DNA of 64,000 nucleotides from Arthrobacter pascens (GTDB lineage: Bacteria; Actinomycetota; Actinomycetes; Actinomycetales; Micrococcaceae). The notes under the pieces were generated by a model. It ran no database searches. It was not told where the DNA came from and was given only the letters and a program-made list of their open reading frames with translations. The position numbers and the translations under genes were made by a program. Every line of letters begins with the position of its first letter. Position 1 is the first letter of the stretch. The stretch is taken from the NCBI RefSeq assembly GCF_030816475.1, contig NZ_JAUSXF010000001.1, positions 1,550,001 to 1,614,000 on the forward strand. The letters are read 5' to 3'. This document shows positions 43,791 to 52,675 of this stretch, piece by piece.

Positions 43791-43938
43791 AGGGACGATG
43801 GTAAACAGGCGCGGGTAGACGGCCGGGCAAAGTGTGCGGATTCTGCGGTTCCACAATGTGGAGTCCGTTGGCAGACTAGGCGCATAACGCACCAGTCCCA
43901 GCCCTTGACCAGGAACCAGGCAGCCCTTGTACATTTCG

Positions 43939-45225
43939 ATGGCGGACCGCAGCGGCGGCCGGAAGGACACGGAGTCGGACCTGCCCGCCGCCCCCGGAGC
44001 GGCGTTCCGGCTGTCCCCGGTGATCATCTGGCTTGGCGTCGTCAGCATGATGACGGATATATCCTCAGAGTCGGTGTCTGCCATCCTGCCGCTCTATGTC
44101 ACAGGGTTCCTGGGACTGTCCACCATCGCCTTCGGCTTTATTGACGGCATCAACCAGGGTGCCAGCGCCATTGTCCGGATCGCCGCCGGCTGGGTATCGG
44201 ACAGCACAGGCCATCCTAAGCGTGTTGCCGTGGCCGGTTACGGGCTGTCCATGCTGGCCAGGATCGGTTTCCTCTTCGCCGGAGGCGTTGGGGCTGTCGC
44301 CGCGATCGTCACGGGGGACCGGATCGGGAAAGGCATCAGGACGGCGCCGCGTGATGCACTGATCTCCGAGGCGGCACAGCCGGATTATCTGGCCAGGTCC
44401 TTTGGAATCCACCGCATGCTGGACAACATCGGTGCTGCCGCCGGCCCGCTCATTGCGTTCCTGGTGCTTCTGGCCATTCCTCAGGGCTTCAGTACGGTTT
44501 TCGTGGTTTCGCTGGCATTTTCGGCCATCGGCGTCGCTGTTCTGGTGCTCATCGTTCCGGGCAGGAAAGGCCCGCGGCCAAGGCGGGAGGCCCGAACCCG
44601 CCGGCCCTTACGAGGTCCCCGGCTCCGCTTCCCCCGGATCACGTGGGCCCATCTGAAGGAACAGGGACTGGGCCGGCTGATGTTGACCGCCGGCCTGCTG
44701 GGCATCCTCACGATCGGTGACGGCTTCATCTACCTGATCCTGCAGAACCGCGATTCCTTTGCCGTCCAGTGGTTCCCGCTCCTCTTCGTCGGGACCAACG
44801 CCGCATTCCTGCTGTTTGCGGTCCCCCTGGGCAGGCTGGCTGACCGCTGGGGCCGGGTTCCGGTATTCCTGTCCGGCCACGTGGCCCTGCTGGCCTGCTA
44901 CCTGCTGGCAGCGTTGCCGTTTGGAGGTCTTGGCGTAACCCTGGGGTGCCTGGTTCTGCTCGGGCTCTTCTACGCAGCGACGGACGGTGTGCTGGCCGCC
45001 CTGGTCAGCCAGCTGTCGGCACCGGAGAAAGTAGGGACAGCCCTTGGAACGGCACAGACAGTGGTGGCGCTGAGCAGGATGGCTGCAGCATCAGGATTCG
45101 GCGTTCTCTGGTTTGCCGTTGGAGCGGGTACCGCCATGGTTTGCGTGGCCGTACTCCTGGCCGCCGCCCTTGGCGCGGCAGCCATCCTGATGCGCGGACC
45201 GGGCCGTCAGGTGATTGCCCGGTGA
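43939..45225 (+). CDS. MFS transporter
   Basis: This 428-aa inner-membrane protein has twelve predicted segments in the MFS arrangement. It has WLGVVSMMTDISSESVSAIL at the start of helix 1, an A-motif-like AGWVSDSTGHPKRVAVAGYG between helices 2 and 3, DRIGKGIRTAPRDALISEAA, and the repeated A-motif GRLADRWGRVPVFLSGHVAL in the second half. The TDISSESVSAILPLY and APRDALI features occur in a broad group of uncharacterised efflux-type MFS proteins; substrate unknown. ATG 43939 is chosen over TTG 43927. The next gene starts inside its stop codon region (GTGA), showing coupling. Confidence 0.85.
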   Translation: MADRSGGRKDTESDLPAAPGAAFRLSPVIIWLGVVSMMTDISSESVSAILPLYVTGFLGLSTIAFGFIDGINQGASAIVRIAAGWVSDSTGHPKRVAVAGYGLSMLARIGFLFAGGVGAVAAIVTGDRIGKGIRTAPRDALISEAAQPDYLARSFGIHRMLDNIGAAAGPLIAFLVLLAIPQGFSTVFVVSLAFSAIGVAVLVLIVPGRKGPRPRREARTRRPLRGPRLRFPRITWAHLKEQGLGRLMLTAGLLGILTIGDGFIYLILQNRDSFAVQWFPLLFVGTNAAFLLFAVPLGRLADRWGRVPVFLSGHVALLACYLLAALPFGGLGVTLGCLVLLGLFYAATDGVLAALVSQLSAPEKVGTALGTAQTVVALSRMAAASGFGVLWFAVGAGTAMVCVAVLLAAALGAAAILMRGPGRQVIAR

Positions 45226-46241
45226 GCCTCAGGGGGCGTTGGCTGACGCTGCTCGCCGTCGTACTGCTGGTGGCCGGAGGCACGGCGGCCTATGCCGTTG
45301 CAGCTTTCCAGGGTGCGAAGACCAGCCAGGAAGCGGAGTCAGCGGTGGACGTGGTTAGGGCCGACGGCCTGCCGGCCGAACCGTTCGTGATGTTCCGGAA
45401 CACAGCGCCCGGCCAGGGCTTCGGCGAAGCAGCCACTGTCCTCCTGGCTGATCCCTCAGGCCAGCGGGCGGTCAGCGGACACAGCTGTGACAGGGTCTAT
45501 GCCGTGCGTCACCTCGTGAGCTGCCTGCGTACAAAGAATGAAGTGCCCACCAATTTCGAGGCCACGACATACGATGGCTCGCTGAAGGCTATTGAATCCT
45601 GGGCGCTCCCCGGCATACCCAGCAGGACGCGGATCAGCCCGGATGGCTTACTCCTTGCTTCGACGGTCTTTGTGGGCGGTCACTCCTACTCGTCTGCAGG
45701 GTTCTCCACCGAGACCGTGATCCGCAGCAGCGATGGCGCCCTTCACGCCAACCTCGAGGATTTTGCCCTCATTGCCGGCGGAACGCGGATCAAGGCCCCG
45801 GACCGCAATATCTGGGGCGTCACGTTCGCCCCCGGACAGCCTGACGTTTTTTACGCCACGGCGTCCTCCCAAGGAAAGATCTGGCTGGTCCGGGGAAGCC
45901 TCCGGGACCAAACCCTTACGGAGGTCGCTACCGGCGTCGAATGCCCTTCAGTCTCTCCGGACGGTACACGGATCGCTTTCAAGAAGAGTATGGACGGAAC
46001 GCTGGTGGGCCACCGGAACATCGCGGTGCTGGACATCGCCGCGGGGACGGAAACGGTCCTCCCAGAGCAGCGAAGCATCGACGACCAGCTGGAATGGCTC
46101 GATAACACCACGGTTCTGTACGGCGTTCCGCGCGAAGGATCAGGCCAGGACAGCGACATCTGGTCCCTGGGCACCGACCCTGCCGCGCAGCCCGCACTGT
46201 TCATTGAGCATGCCTGGTCCCCGGCCGTGGTCCGGAAGTAA
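45222..46241 (+). CDS. Membrane-anchored or secreted protein with TolB/PD40-like propeller repeats
   Basis: This 339-aa protein begins with a basic N-terminus and one hydrophobic segment (WLTLLAVVLLVAGGTAAYAV), a signal anchor or signal peptide without a lipobox. The extracytoplasmic part shows repeated beta-propeller-like strings: TRISPDGLLLASTVFV, NIWGVTFAPGQPDVFYATAS, CPSVSPDGTRIAFKKSMDG and DDQLEWLDNTTVLYGVPREG. I recognise no specific family. The GTG start lies inside the stop region of the MFS gene (GTGA overlap of 4 bp), so the two are likely made together and may cooperate. An upstream start at 44946 would overlap the transporter by 280 bp and is rejected. Confidence 0.75.
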   Translation: MSLRGRWLTLLAVVLLVAGGTAAYAVAAFQGAKTSQEAESAVDVVRADGLPAEPFVMFRNTAPGQGFGEAATVLLADPSGQRAVSGHSCDRVYAVRHLVSCLRTKNEVPTNFEATTYDGSLKAIESWALPGIPSRTRISPDGLLLASTVFVGGHSYSSAGFSTETVIRSSDGALHANLEDFALIAGGTRIKAPDRNIWGVTFAPGQPDVFYATASSQGKIWLVRGSLRDQTLTEVATGVECPSVSPDGTRIAFKKSMDGTLVGHRNIAVLDIAAGTETVLPEQRSIDDQLEWLDNTTVLYGVPREGSGQDSDIWSLGTDPAAQPALFIEHAWSPAVVRK

Positions 46242-46350
46242 GCGGTACACTTCAGGACCGGTCTGCCGAAATCCGCGGAAATCCGCTAAAACGCAGTAGA
46301 TTTGGGGCAGCAAAGCAGCCGCTTCAGCCACTCAGGAGATCCGAAACACC

Positions 46351-49300
46351 TTGCACCTCAAAAGCCTGACCGTCCGGGGGTTCAAGTCGTTTGCGTCCGC
46401 CACGACCTTCGATTTCGAACCTGGCGTCACCGCCGTCGTGGGGCCGAACGGCTCGGGGAAATCCAATGTGGTGGATGCCCTGTCCTGGGTGATGGGGGAG
46501 CAGGGCGCCAAGACGCTCCGCGGCGGCAAGATGGAGGACGTCATTTTCGCGGGAACGTCCGGCCGGCCGCCGCTGGGCCGGGCACACGTCTCCCTGACGA
46601 TTGACAACACTGACGGTGCTCTGCCCATCGAATACAGCGAGGTCACCATCTCGCGCACCCTCTTCCGCACCGGCGGCTCCGAGTACGCCATCAACGGTGC
46701 CGGCTGCCGGCTGCTGGACATCCAGGAACTGCTGTCGGACTCAGGCCTGGGCCGGGAAATGCATGTAATTGTGGGCCAGGGCCAGCTGGACAAGGTGCTT
46801 CACGCCACCCCGGAGGACCGGCGCGGGTTCATCGAGGAAGCCGCCGGAATCCTCAAGCACCGCCGTCGCAAGGAAAAGACAGTCCGCAAACTCGAGGCCA
46901 TGCAGGCCAACCTGCAGCGGCTCAGCGATCTTACGGGGGAGATCCGGCGGCAGCTGACGCCGCTCGGCAAGCAGGCTGAAGTGGCCCGCCGGGCCCAGCG
47001 CGTCCAGTTTGACGTGCGGGATGCCCGCGCCCGGCTCCTGGCCGATGACCTTGTCCGGCTGCAGAGCTCCCTTGACCAGGACATAGCGGATGAGGCCGCT
47101 CTGAAGGCCCGCCGGGCCATCGTGGAACAGGAATTTGAATCCGGCCGCAGGAGCCAGGCGAACCTGGAGCAGCTCGCCGCAGAGGCAACTCCCAGGCTTA
47201 ACGCCGCGCGGGACGACTGGTACCGCCTGTCCGCGGCCCGCGAACGGCTCCGTGCCCTGGGCTCCCTCGCCCAGGAACGCAGCAGGCTGCTCGGCTCCGT
47301 TGACGCCGAACCATACTCCGGGCGGGATCCGGAACAGCTGGAACGGCAGGCCGCGCGTGTCCGGGAGGAGGTGGCGGAACTTGAACGGCACATCCTGGAT
47401 AAACGCAGCTCCCTTGATACCGCCGCAGCGGCCAAAGCAGAGGCTGAGCGCGCCTCCCTTGCCGAGGAGAAACGGCTGACGGCCCTCCTACGTGCCGCCG
47501 CCGATCGGCGGGAGGGACTTGCCCGGCTTGCCGGCCAGGTGGCTGCTGCCCGCTCACGGGTGGAGTCCGCCCACGCCGAGCTCGGCAGGCTGCGGGAATC
47601 TGTGGCGGGCGGCACCGAGCGCCGCCGCCGCGCACAGGAGGAGTTCACGGCCCTGGAAAGCCAGGTGGCGGGAGTCGAGGAGGGGGAAGAAAGCCTCGAC
47701 GCCGACTACGAGGAGGCAACTGCGCGGCTGGATGGCGTCCTCCAGGAGATCAAGGACCTCACCGCCGCCGTCGGGGAGGCTGTTCGTGAACGTGATGCCC
47801 TGGTGGCGCGGCGGGATGCCCTCCAGCTCGGACTGGACCGCAAAGACGGCGGAGAACACGCGCTCAACTCGGGACTGCCAGGCGTCGCCGGAACATTCGC
47901 ATCGGAACTTACCGTCGAGGCAGGATTCGAAACCGCAGTTGCTGCCGCCCTCGGGGAGGCGTCGGAGGCGGTCCTGGTTCGGGATCCGGCCGTGGCCGTG
48001 GCTGTGCTCCAGTTCCTCAAGGACGACGACGCCGGACGCGCCTCGCTGCTGCTGGAATCGGCCCTTCCGGCCGGGGGGAAGGGAACAGAGCCTGCACCCG
48101 AACTGCCCGCCGGTGCCCGCAGCGCTGTCGGCCTTGTTTCCGCGCCGGCCTCGGCGTCGGGCGTCGGGATGCGAGCCGTTGGGGCCCTCCTGGCCGGAAC
48201 CGCCGTCGTCGATGACCTTGCGGCCGCCGCCCGACTGGTGGCCGAAAGGCCTGAACTGACTGCCGTCACCAGGGGCGGTGATGTCTTCACAGCGCTGACC
48301 ATCACCGGCGGCTCCGCGAAAGCTCCGTCACTCCTGGAGGTGCAGGCAGCGGTTGACGACGCCGAGACCCGGCTTGCCGCCGTCACAGCTGACTTGGAGC
48401 GGAACAGGTTCGCCCTGGCCGGTGCCGAGGCACGGCGCGCCGAAATGCAGGACAGGGCCGACGCCGCCCTCGACAGGCTGCACGAATCCGATGCCCGCCT
48501 CGCAGCAGTCGCCGAACGGCTGGGCCACCTGAACTCGGTCCTGCGCAGCGCCGTGGGCGAGAGTGACAGGCTTGCCGCTTCGCTGGCCGCTGCTGAGGCC
48601 AACGTGGTGACGGAGGAAGCGGCGCTCGCAGCCATTGCTGCCCGCCTGGCCGCCGCCCAGGAGGCGCCCGCGGAGGAGGAGCCCTCCACTGCCCGACGAG
48701 ATGCCCTGGCGCTGGCCGCCTCAGCGGCGCGGTCCGAGGAGATGGAGGCGAGGCTGGCGCTGCGCAGCGCCGAGGAGCAGCTGGCCGCCACAGGCAACCG
48801 CGCCGTGTCGCTGGAACGGGCAGCCGCCACGGAACGCCGCGCCCGTGAAGAGGCGGCGGAGCGGGCCCGGCGCCGCCGGATCCAGGCCAAGCGCGCTGCC
48901 GCCGTTTCGGCCGCCGTCGAGCTTGCCACCCGGTTCATCGACCTATCCGTGGAGCTAGCCCGGGGGGAGCGGGACCTGGCCGAAGAGAACCGGGAGCAGC
49001 GGGACCGCGCGCTCCTGGAAGTGCGGACGGCAAACGAGGCCCTCGCGCGCGAATTGGCGGAACTGACAGATTCGGTCCACCGCGACGAACTGGCCCGGGC
49101 GCAGCAGCGGGCGCGCATCGAAGCGCTCGAGAGCCGTTCCATCGACGAACTCGGGATCAGCCCCGACATGCTGGTAGCGGACTACGGTCCCGACGTGCCC
49201 GTGCCGGTTCCGGCAGAAGAAACCGGAGACAAATGGGCTGCGCTTCGGACACCGGTGGATGACAACGGCGCACCGGTGGCAGAGGGAAAGCCCTTTGTCC

Positions 49301-49953
49301 GGGAGGAACAGGAAAAACGGCTCAGGAAGGCCGAACGGGACCTCTCCAGCCTGGGCCGGGTGAACCCACTCGCCCTTGAGGAATTCGCCGCCCTCGAGGA
49401 GCGGCACCAGTTCCTGAGCACCCAGCTCGAGGACCTGAAGGCCAGCCGCAAGGACCTGCTGGACATCATCAAGGAAGTGGACGACCGGGTCCAGCGGGTC
49501 TTCGCCGAGGCCTTCGAGGACACGCAGGCGCAGTTTGTCCGGGTTTTCGCCCGGCTCTTTCCTGGAGGGGAAGGCCGGCTTGTCCTGACGGACCCGGCGG
49601 ACCTGCTCACCACCGGCATCGAGGTCGAGGCACGCCCCGCGGGTAAGAAGATCAAGAGGCTTTCCCTGCTGTCCGGCGGTGAGCGCTCCCTCACCGCCGT
49701 CGCACTGCTGGTGGCCATATTCAAGGCCAGGCCGTCCCCGTTCTATGTCATGGATGAGGTGGAAGCAGCACTCGACGACACCAACCTTGGCAGGCTCATC
49801 ACCGTTTTCGAGGAACTCAGGGAATCCAGCCAGCTCATCGTGATCACGCACCAGAAACGGACGATGGAAATCGCTGACGCACTCTACGGCGTCACCATGC
49901 GCGGAGACGGCGTGTCCACCGTCATCAGCCAACGCCTGGGCGCAGAGGTGTAG
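46351..49953 (+). CDS. smc: Chromosome segregation protein SMC
   Basis: The 1200-aa SMC ATPase forms the condensin core with ScpA and ScpB and organises the nucleoid. The N-terminal ATPase half has SLTVRGFKSFASATTFDF and Walker A GPNGSGKS (residues 31-38). Two long coiled coils flank a hinge at about 500-650. The C-terminal half has LLSGGERSLTAVALLVAIF near 1105 and Walker B/D-loop FYVMDEVEAALDDTNLGRL. Length is normal. The start is TTG (46351), with CAGGAGA about 11 bp upstream. Confidence 0.97.
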   Translation: MHLKSLTVRGFKSFASATTFDFEPGVTAVVGPNGSGKSNVVDALSWVMGEQGAKTLRGGKMEDVIFAGTSGRPPLGRAHVSLTIDNTDGALPIEYSEVTISRTLFRTGGSEYAINGAGCRLLDIQELLSDSGLGREMHVIVGQGQLDKVLHATPEDRRGFIEEAAGILKHRRRKEKTVRKLEAMQANLQRLSDLTGEIRRQLTPLGKQAEVARRAQRVQFDVRDARARLLADDLVRLQSSLDQDIADEAALKARRAIVEQEFESGRRSQANLEQLAAEATPRLNAARDDWYRLSAARERLRALGSLAQERSRLLGSVDAEPYSGRDPEQLERQAARVREEVAELERHILDKRSSLDTAAAAKAEAERASLAEEKRLTALLRAAADRREGLARLAGQVAAARSRVESAHAELGRLRESVAGGTERRRRAQEEFTALESQVAGVEEGEESLDADYEEATARLDGVLQEIKDLTAAVGEAVRERDALVARRDALQLGLDRKDGGEHALNSGLPGVAGTFASELTVEAGFETAVAAALGEASEAVLVRDPAVAVAVLQFLKDDDAGRASLLLESALPAGGKGTEPAPELPAGARSAVGLVSAPASASGVGMRAVGALLAGTAVVDDLAAAARLVAERPELTAVTRGGDVFTALTITGGSAKAPSLLEVQAAVDDAETRLAAVTADLERNRFALAGAEARRAEMQDRADAALDRLHESDARLAAVAERLGHLNSVLRSAVGESDRLAASLAAAEANVVTEEAALAAIAARLAAAQEAPAEEEPSTARRDALALAASAARSEEMEARLALRSAEEQLAATGNRAVSLERAAATERRAREEAAERARRRRIQAKRAAAVSAAVELATRFIDLSVELARGERDLAEENREQRDRALLEVRTANEALARELAELTDSVHRDELARAQQRARIEALESRSIDELGISPDMLVADYGPDVPVPVPAEETGDKWAALRTPVDDNGAPVAEGKPFVREEQEKRLRKAERDLSSLGRVNPLALEEFAALEERHQFLSTQLEDLKASRKDLLDIIKEVDDRVQRVFAEAFEDTQAQFVRVFARLFPGGEGRLVLTDPADLLTTGIEVEARPAGKKIKRLSLLSGGERSLTAVALLVAIFKARPSPFYVMDEVEAALDDTNLGRLITVFEELRESSQLIVITHQKRTMEIADALYGVTMRGDGVSTVISQRLGAEV

Positions 49954-50001
49954 CCGGCCGTTCCCGGGAAACGCCCTCTGTGTCTGTGAGAAGCTAGGGG
50001 A

Positions 50002-51207
50002 GTGAATGATATCCTCCCTATAATTGTGTCCATTGTTGCTGCCCTGGTGGTTGTTGGCGGACTGATTCCGGTCCTGTTGAAGACCCGCAGGAACATCACC
50101 CGGTACCCGGGCACCCGCGATGCCAACGATCCCGCCCCGCAGGGCGGCGGAACGCTGCTGGAGGACTCGCTGGCGGCGCCGGCCGAACGCGGGGCTCCCG
50201 CCGGCGAAGGCGTGCTGGACCTGGAAACCACTGAGGTCCCCGATGATGCCGCGGGCCTGGAAACGATCCGGGTTGAGACTCCCCTCCCGGTGGCCGGCCG
50301 CCTCACCCGCCTGCGGGAGCGCCTGGTCCGCTCCAACAACATCTTTGGGAAAGGCCTTCTGGCGCTGCTTTCCAGCGACACTATTGACGAAGACGTGTGG
50401 GACGAAGTCGAGGAAACGCTCCTGCTGGCCGACCTCGGGACCGAGCCCACCATGCAGTTGGTGGACGCCCTGCGTGAGCGTGTGAAAGTGCTCGGCACCA
50501 GGACGCCTGAGCAGGTCAAGGCCCTGCTCCGCGAAGAACTCATCAAGCTGGTGGATCCCTCCATGGACCGGAGCCTCAACATCGACAGGCATGCGGACAG
50601 GCCGGCCGTCATGATGGTGGTCGGGGTCAACGGCGTGGGCAAAACCACCACCGTGGGCAAGCTTGCGCGCGTGCTCGTGGCTGAAGACAAGGACGTCCTG
50701 CTGGGCGCTGCGGACACGTTCCGTGCCGCCGCGGCCGAGCAGCTGGCAACCTGGGGCCAGCGGGTCGGTGTCCCCACAGTGAAGTCCGACGTCGATGGCG
50801 CCGATCCGGCCTCCGTCGCCTATGAGGCGGTCAAGGCAGGTATCGACCAGGAGGTCGACGTGGTCATGATCGACACGGCGGGACGCCTGCAGAACAAGGT
50901 GGGCCTGATGGACGAACTCGGCAAGGTCAAGCGGGTCATCGAAAAACTGGCCGAAGTGGACGAGGTGCTTCTGGTGCTGGATGCCACCACCGGCCAGAAC
51001 GGGCTGAACCAGGCACGCGTCTTCTCCGAGGTCGTGAACATCACCGGCATTGTCCTGACCAAGCTGGACGGAACGGCCAAGGGCGGCATCGTCGTCGCGA
51101 TCCAGAGGTCACTCGGTGTGCCGGTCAAACTGATCGGTCTTGGCGAGGGCGCCGATGACCTCGCGCCCTTCGAGGCTGAGAGCTTCGTGGACGCACTGCT
51201 GAACTGA
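50002..51207 (+). CDS. ftsY: Signal recognition particle receptor FtsY
   Basis: The 401-aa SRP-receptor GTPase docks ribosome-SRP complexes at the membrane. It has an N-terminal membrane segment (ILPIIVSIVAALVVVGGLI), as in actinobacterial FtsY, then a variable acidic linker, the N domain, and the G domain: GVNGVGKTTTVGKLA near 210, DTFRAAAAEQL, VVMIDTAGRLQNK near 291 and LTKLDGTAKGG near 353. The start is GTG; AGGGGA abuts it closely. smc-ftsY is a conserved pair. Its stop lies 3 bp from the convergent MFS gene. Confidence 0.96.
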   Translation: MNDILPIIVSIVAALVVVGGLIPVLLKTRRNITRYPGTRDANDPAPQGGGTLLEDSLAAPAERGAPAGEGVLDLETTEVPDDAAGLETIRVETPLPVAGRLTRLRERLVRSNNIFGKGLLALLSSDTIDEDVWDEVEETLLLADLGTEPTMQLVDALRERVKVLGTRTPEQVKALLREELIKLVDPSMDRSLNIDRHADRPAVMMVVGVNGVGKTTTVGKLARVLVAEDKDVLLGAADTFRAAAAEQLATWGQRVGVPTVKSDVDGADPASVAYEAVKAGIDQEVDVVMIDTAGRLQNKVGLMDELGKVKRVIEKLAEVDEVLLVLDATTGQNGLNQARVFSEVVNITGIVLTKLDGTAKGGIVVAIQRSLGVPVKLIGLGEGADDLAPFEAESFVDALLN

Positions 51208-51210
51208 CCC

Positions 51211-52449
51211 TCAGCTTTTTGTTTTCAGCGTCTCGGCGGTGAACGCCCAGGCCGCTGCGGCAAGCACCAGCACGCCGCCGGTCACCGCAAACGACCACCC
51301 GTAACCCAGCCTGTCGGCCAGCACTCCCGCCAGGACCGGCCCGGCAATGGCACCGGTATCTGATGTCATCTGATAGGCGGCAAGAACTCTTCCTCCGGAA
51401 CGCTCGGTTCCGATGACGTCGGCGACGGCGGCCTGCTGGGCCGGTCCCAGCAGGCCCGACCCGACGCCGGCCAGTGCCGAGGCGGCGAGGAACCAGGCCA
51501 GCTCGTGCGTGAATCCGATGGCTGCCGTGGAAATCCCGGCGACAAGCAGCCCTGAAACCATCATGGGCCGCCGGCCCAGGGTGTCCGCCACGCGGCCGGA
51601 AAAAGTCAAGGCGGCTGCATTCCCGGCGGCGAACACTGCCAGTGCCAGGCCTGCGGCTTCAGGACCCGACCCCAGGACCGCTACGGCAAACAGCGGAACC
51701 GTGGCCATCCGAACACCGAACGTTGCCCAGCCGTTGGCAAAGCTGGAAAGTAGCACCGAGCGGTAGGCGCCGAGGCGCAGCGCTTCCGCGACAAGCATGT
51801 CCGGGGCGCGGGTGCCGGCGGACCCGCTGGCCGCGGGCCGGTGGCTGAGCTGGGTCTGGACGACGGCGGCTGCCAGCACCAGGGCGGCCGCGTACGCGAG
51901 GAACGGCACCCGCAGCCCGAACCCGGCCAGCATTCCGCCGACGATCGGCCCGCACACGTTCCCGATCAGGAACGCGGATGCGTAGGCTCCCGATACCCTG
52001 CCGCGGCTCTCCGGCGGCGCCAGCCGGACCACGAGCGCCATGGACGCCACCGTGAACATGACCGAGCCCGCACCGCCGAGCCCGCGGAACACCAGCAACT
52101 GCCAATAGTCCTGGGCAAAGGCGCAGGCCGCCGTCGAGGCCGCCACGATCAGCAGCCCGCCCACATACACCGGCCGCTCGCCGAGGCGTCCGATCAGGGC
52201 ACCGCCTGCCGGCGCGAAGATCAGGCGCATGAAGGCAAAGATGCTCACGATCACCGCCGCAGCAGTGGCCCCCACATCGAAGGTGGTGGCGAACTGCGGC
52301 AAGACCGGGGCGACCAGCCCGAATCCGAGGGCGATGAGGAACGCCGCGGCGAGCATCACCTTAATGTCCCGCGGAAGCGGGGCGTGTCCGGGCCGCAGGA
52401 CGGCGAAAATCCGTGTTGCGGCGCGGCTCACACGGGGCGGTGCCGTCAT
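51211..52449 (-). CDS. MFS transporter
   Basis: This 412-aa membrane protein has twelve predicted segments. MFS motifs are LGFGLVAPVLPQFATTFDV in helix 1, the inter-helix GGALIGRLGERPVYVGGLL, RGRVSGAYASAFLIGNVCGP and the second-half AVADVIGTERSGGRVLAAYQ. It resembles tetracycline- or multidrug-type exporters, substrate unknown. The frame is open upstream to 52734, but that part overlaps amt; ATG 52449 is the sensible start. It shares a 226-bp divergent region with amt. Confidence 0.85.
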   Translation of the reverse strand: MTAPPRVSRAATRIFAVLRPGHAPLPRDIKVMLAAAFLIALGFGLVAPVLPQFATTFDVGATAAAVIVSIFAFMRLIFAPAGGALIGRLGERPVYVGGLLIVAASTAACAFAQDYWQLLVFRGLGGAGSVMFTVASMALVVRLAPPESRGRVSGAYASAFLIGNVCGPIVGGMLAGFGLRVPFLAYAAALVLAAAVVQTQLSHRPAASGSAGTRAPDMLVAEALRLGAYRSVLLSSFANGWATFGVRMATVPLFAVAVLGSGPEAAGLALAVFAAGNAAALTFSGRVADTLGRRPMMVSGLLVAGISTAAIGFTHELAWFLAASALAGVGSGLLGPAQQAAVADVIGTERSGGRVLAAYQMTSDTGAIAGPVLAGVLADRLGYGWSFAVTGGVLVLAAAAWAFTAETLKTKS

Positions 52450-52497
52450 GGTGGGGAGTCCTTGCAGTTTAAGTTCAGGTGCACTTGGGGAATGGCT

Positions 52498-52566
52498 GAA
52501 ACATAACCGTAACAAGCCAGATATGCACCATTTACTTCCTAGAGGTTCTTGTAACAAACCGGCAAT
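52498..52566 (+). promoter_or_regulatory. Possible GlnR-type nitrogen-control sites upstream of amt
   Basis: GAAAC-ATAACC-GTAAC at 52498-52513 and GTAAC-AAACCG-GCAAT at 52551-52566 resemble the half-site pairs of actinobacterial GlnR boxes (GTNAC and GAAAC elements separated by 6 bp). They lie 110-180 bp before amt. The match is partial and whether this organism uses GlnR is not shown by the window. Confidence 0.35.
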
Positions 52567-52675
52567 GTAAATCCTCCGCCAGCGAAACACAGCAAGGCAA
52601 AACTTGAAACAGAACGCAAATGGCGTTGGGACAGGCGGATAACTCCGCACATTAAAGCAAGAGAGGACGCAGACC

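Noticed and set aside
47706..49169. 487-codon open frame on the minus strand opposite smc
   Set aside because: It is a Ser/Ala/Arg-rich low-complexity product, the usual shadow of a coiled-coil gene in G+C-rich DNA.
48955..50592. 545-codon minus-strand frame across the smc-ftsY junction
   Set aside because: It overlaps two well-supported genes and has no recognisable domain.
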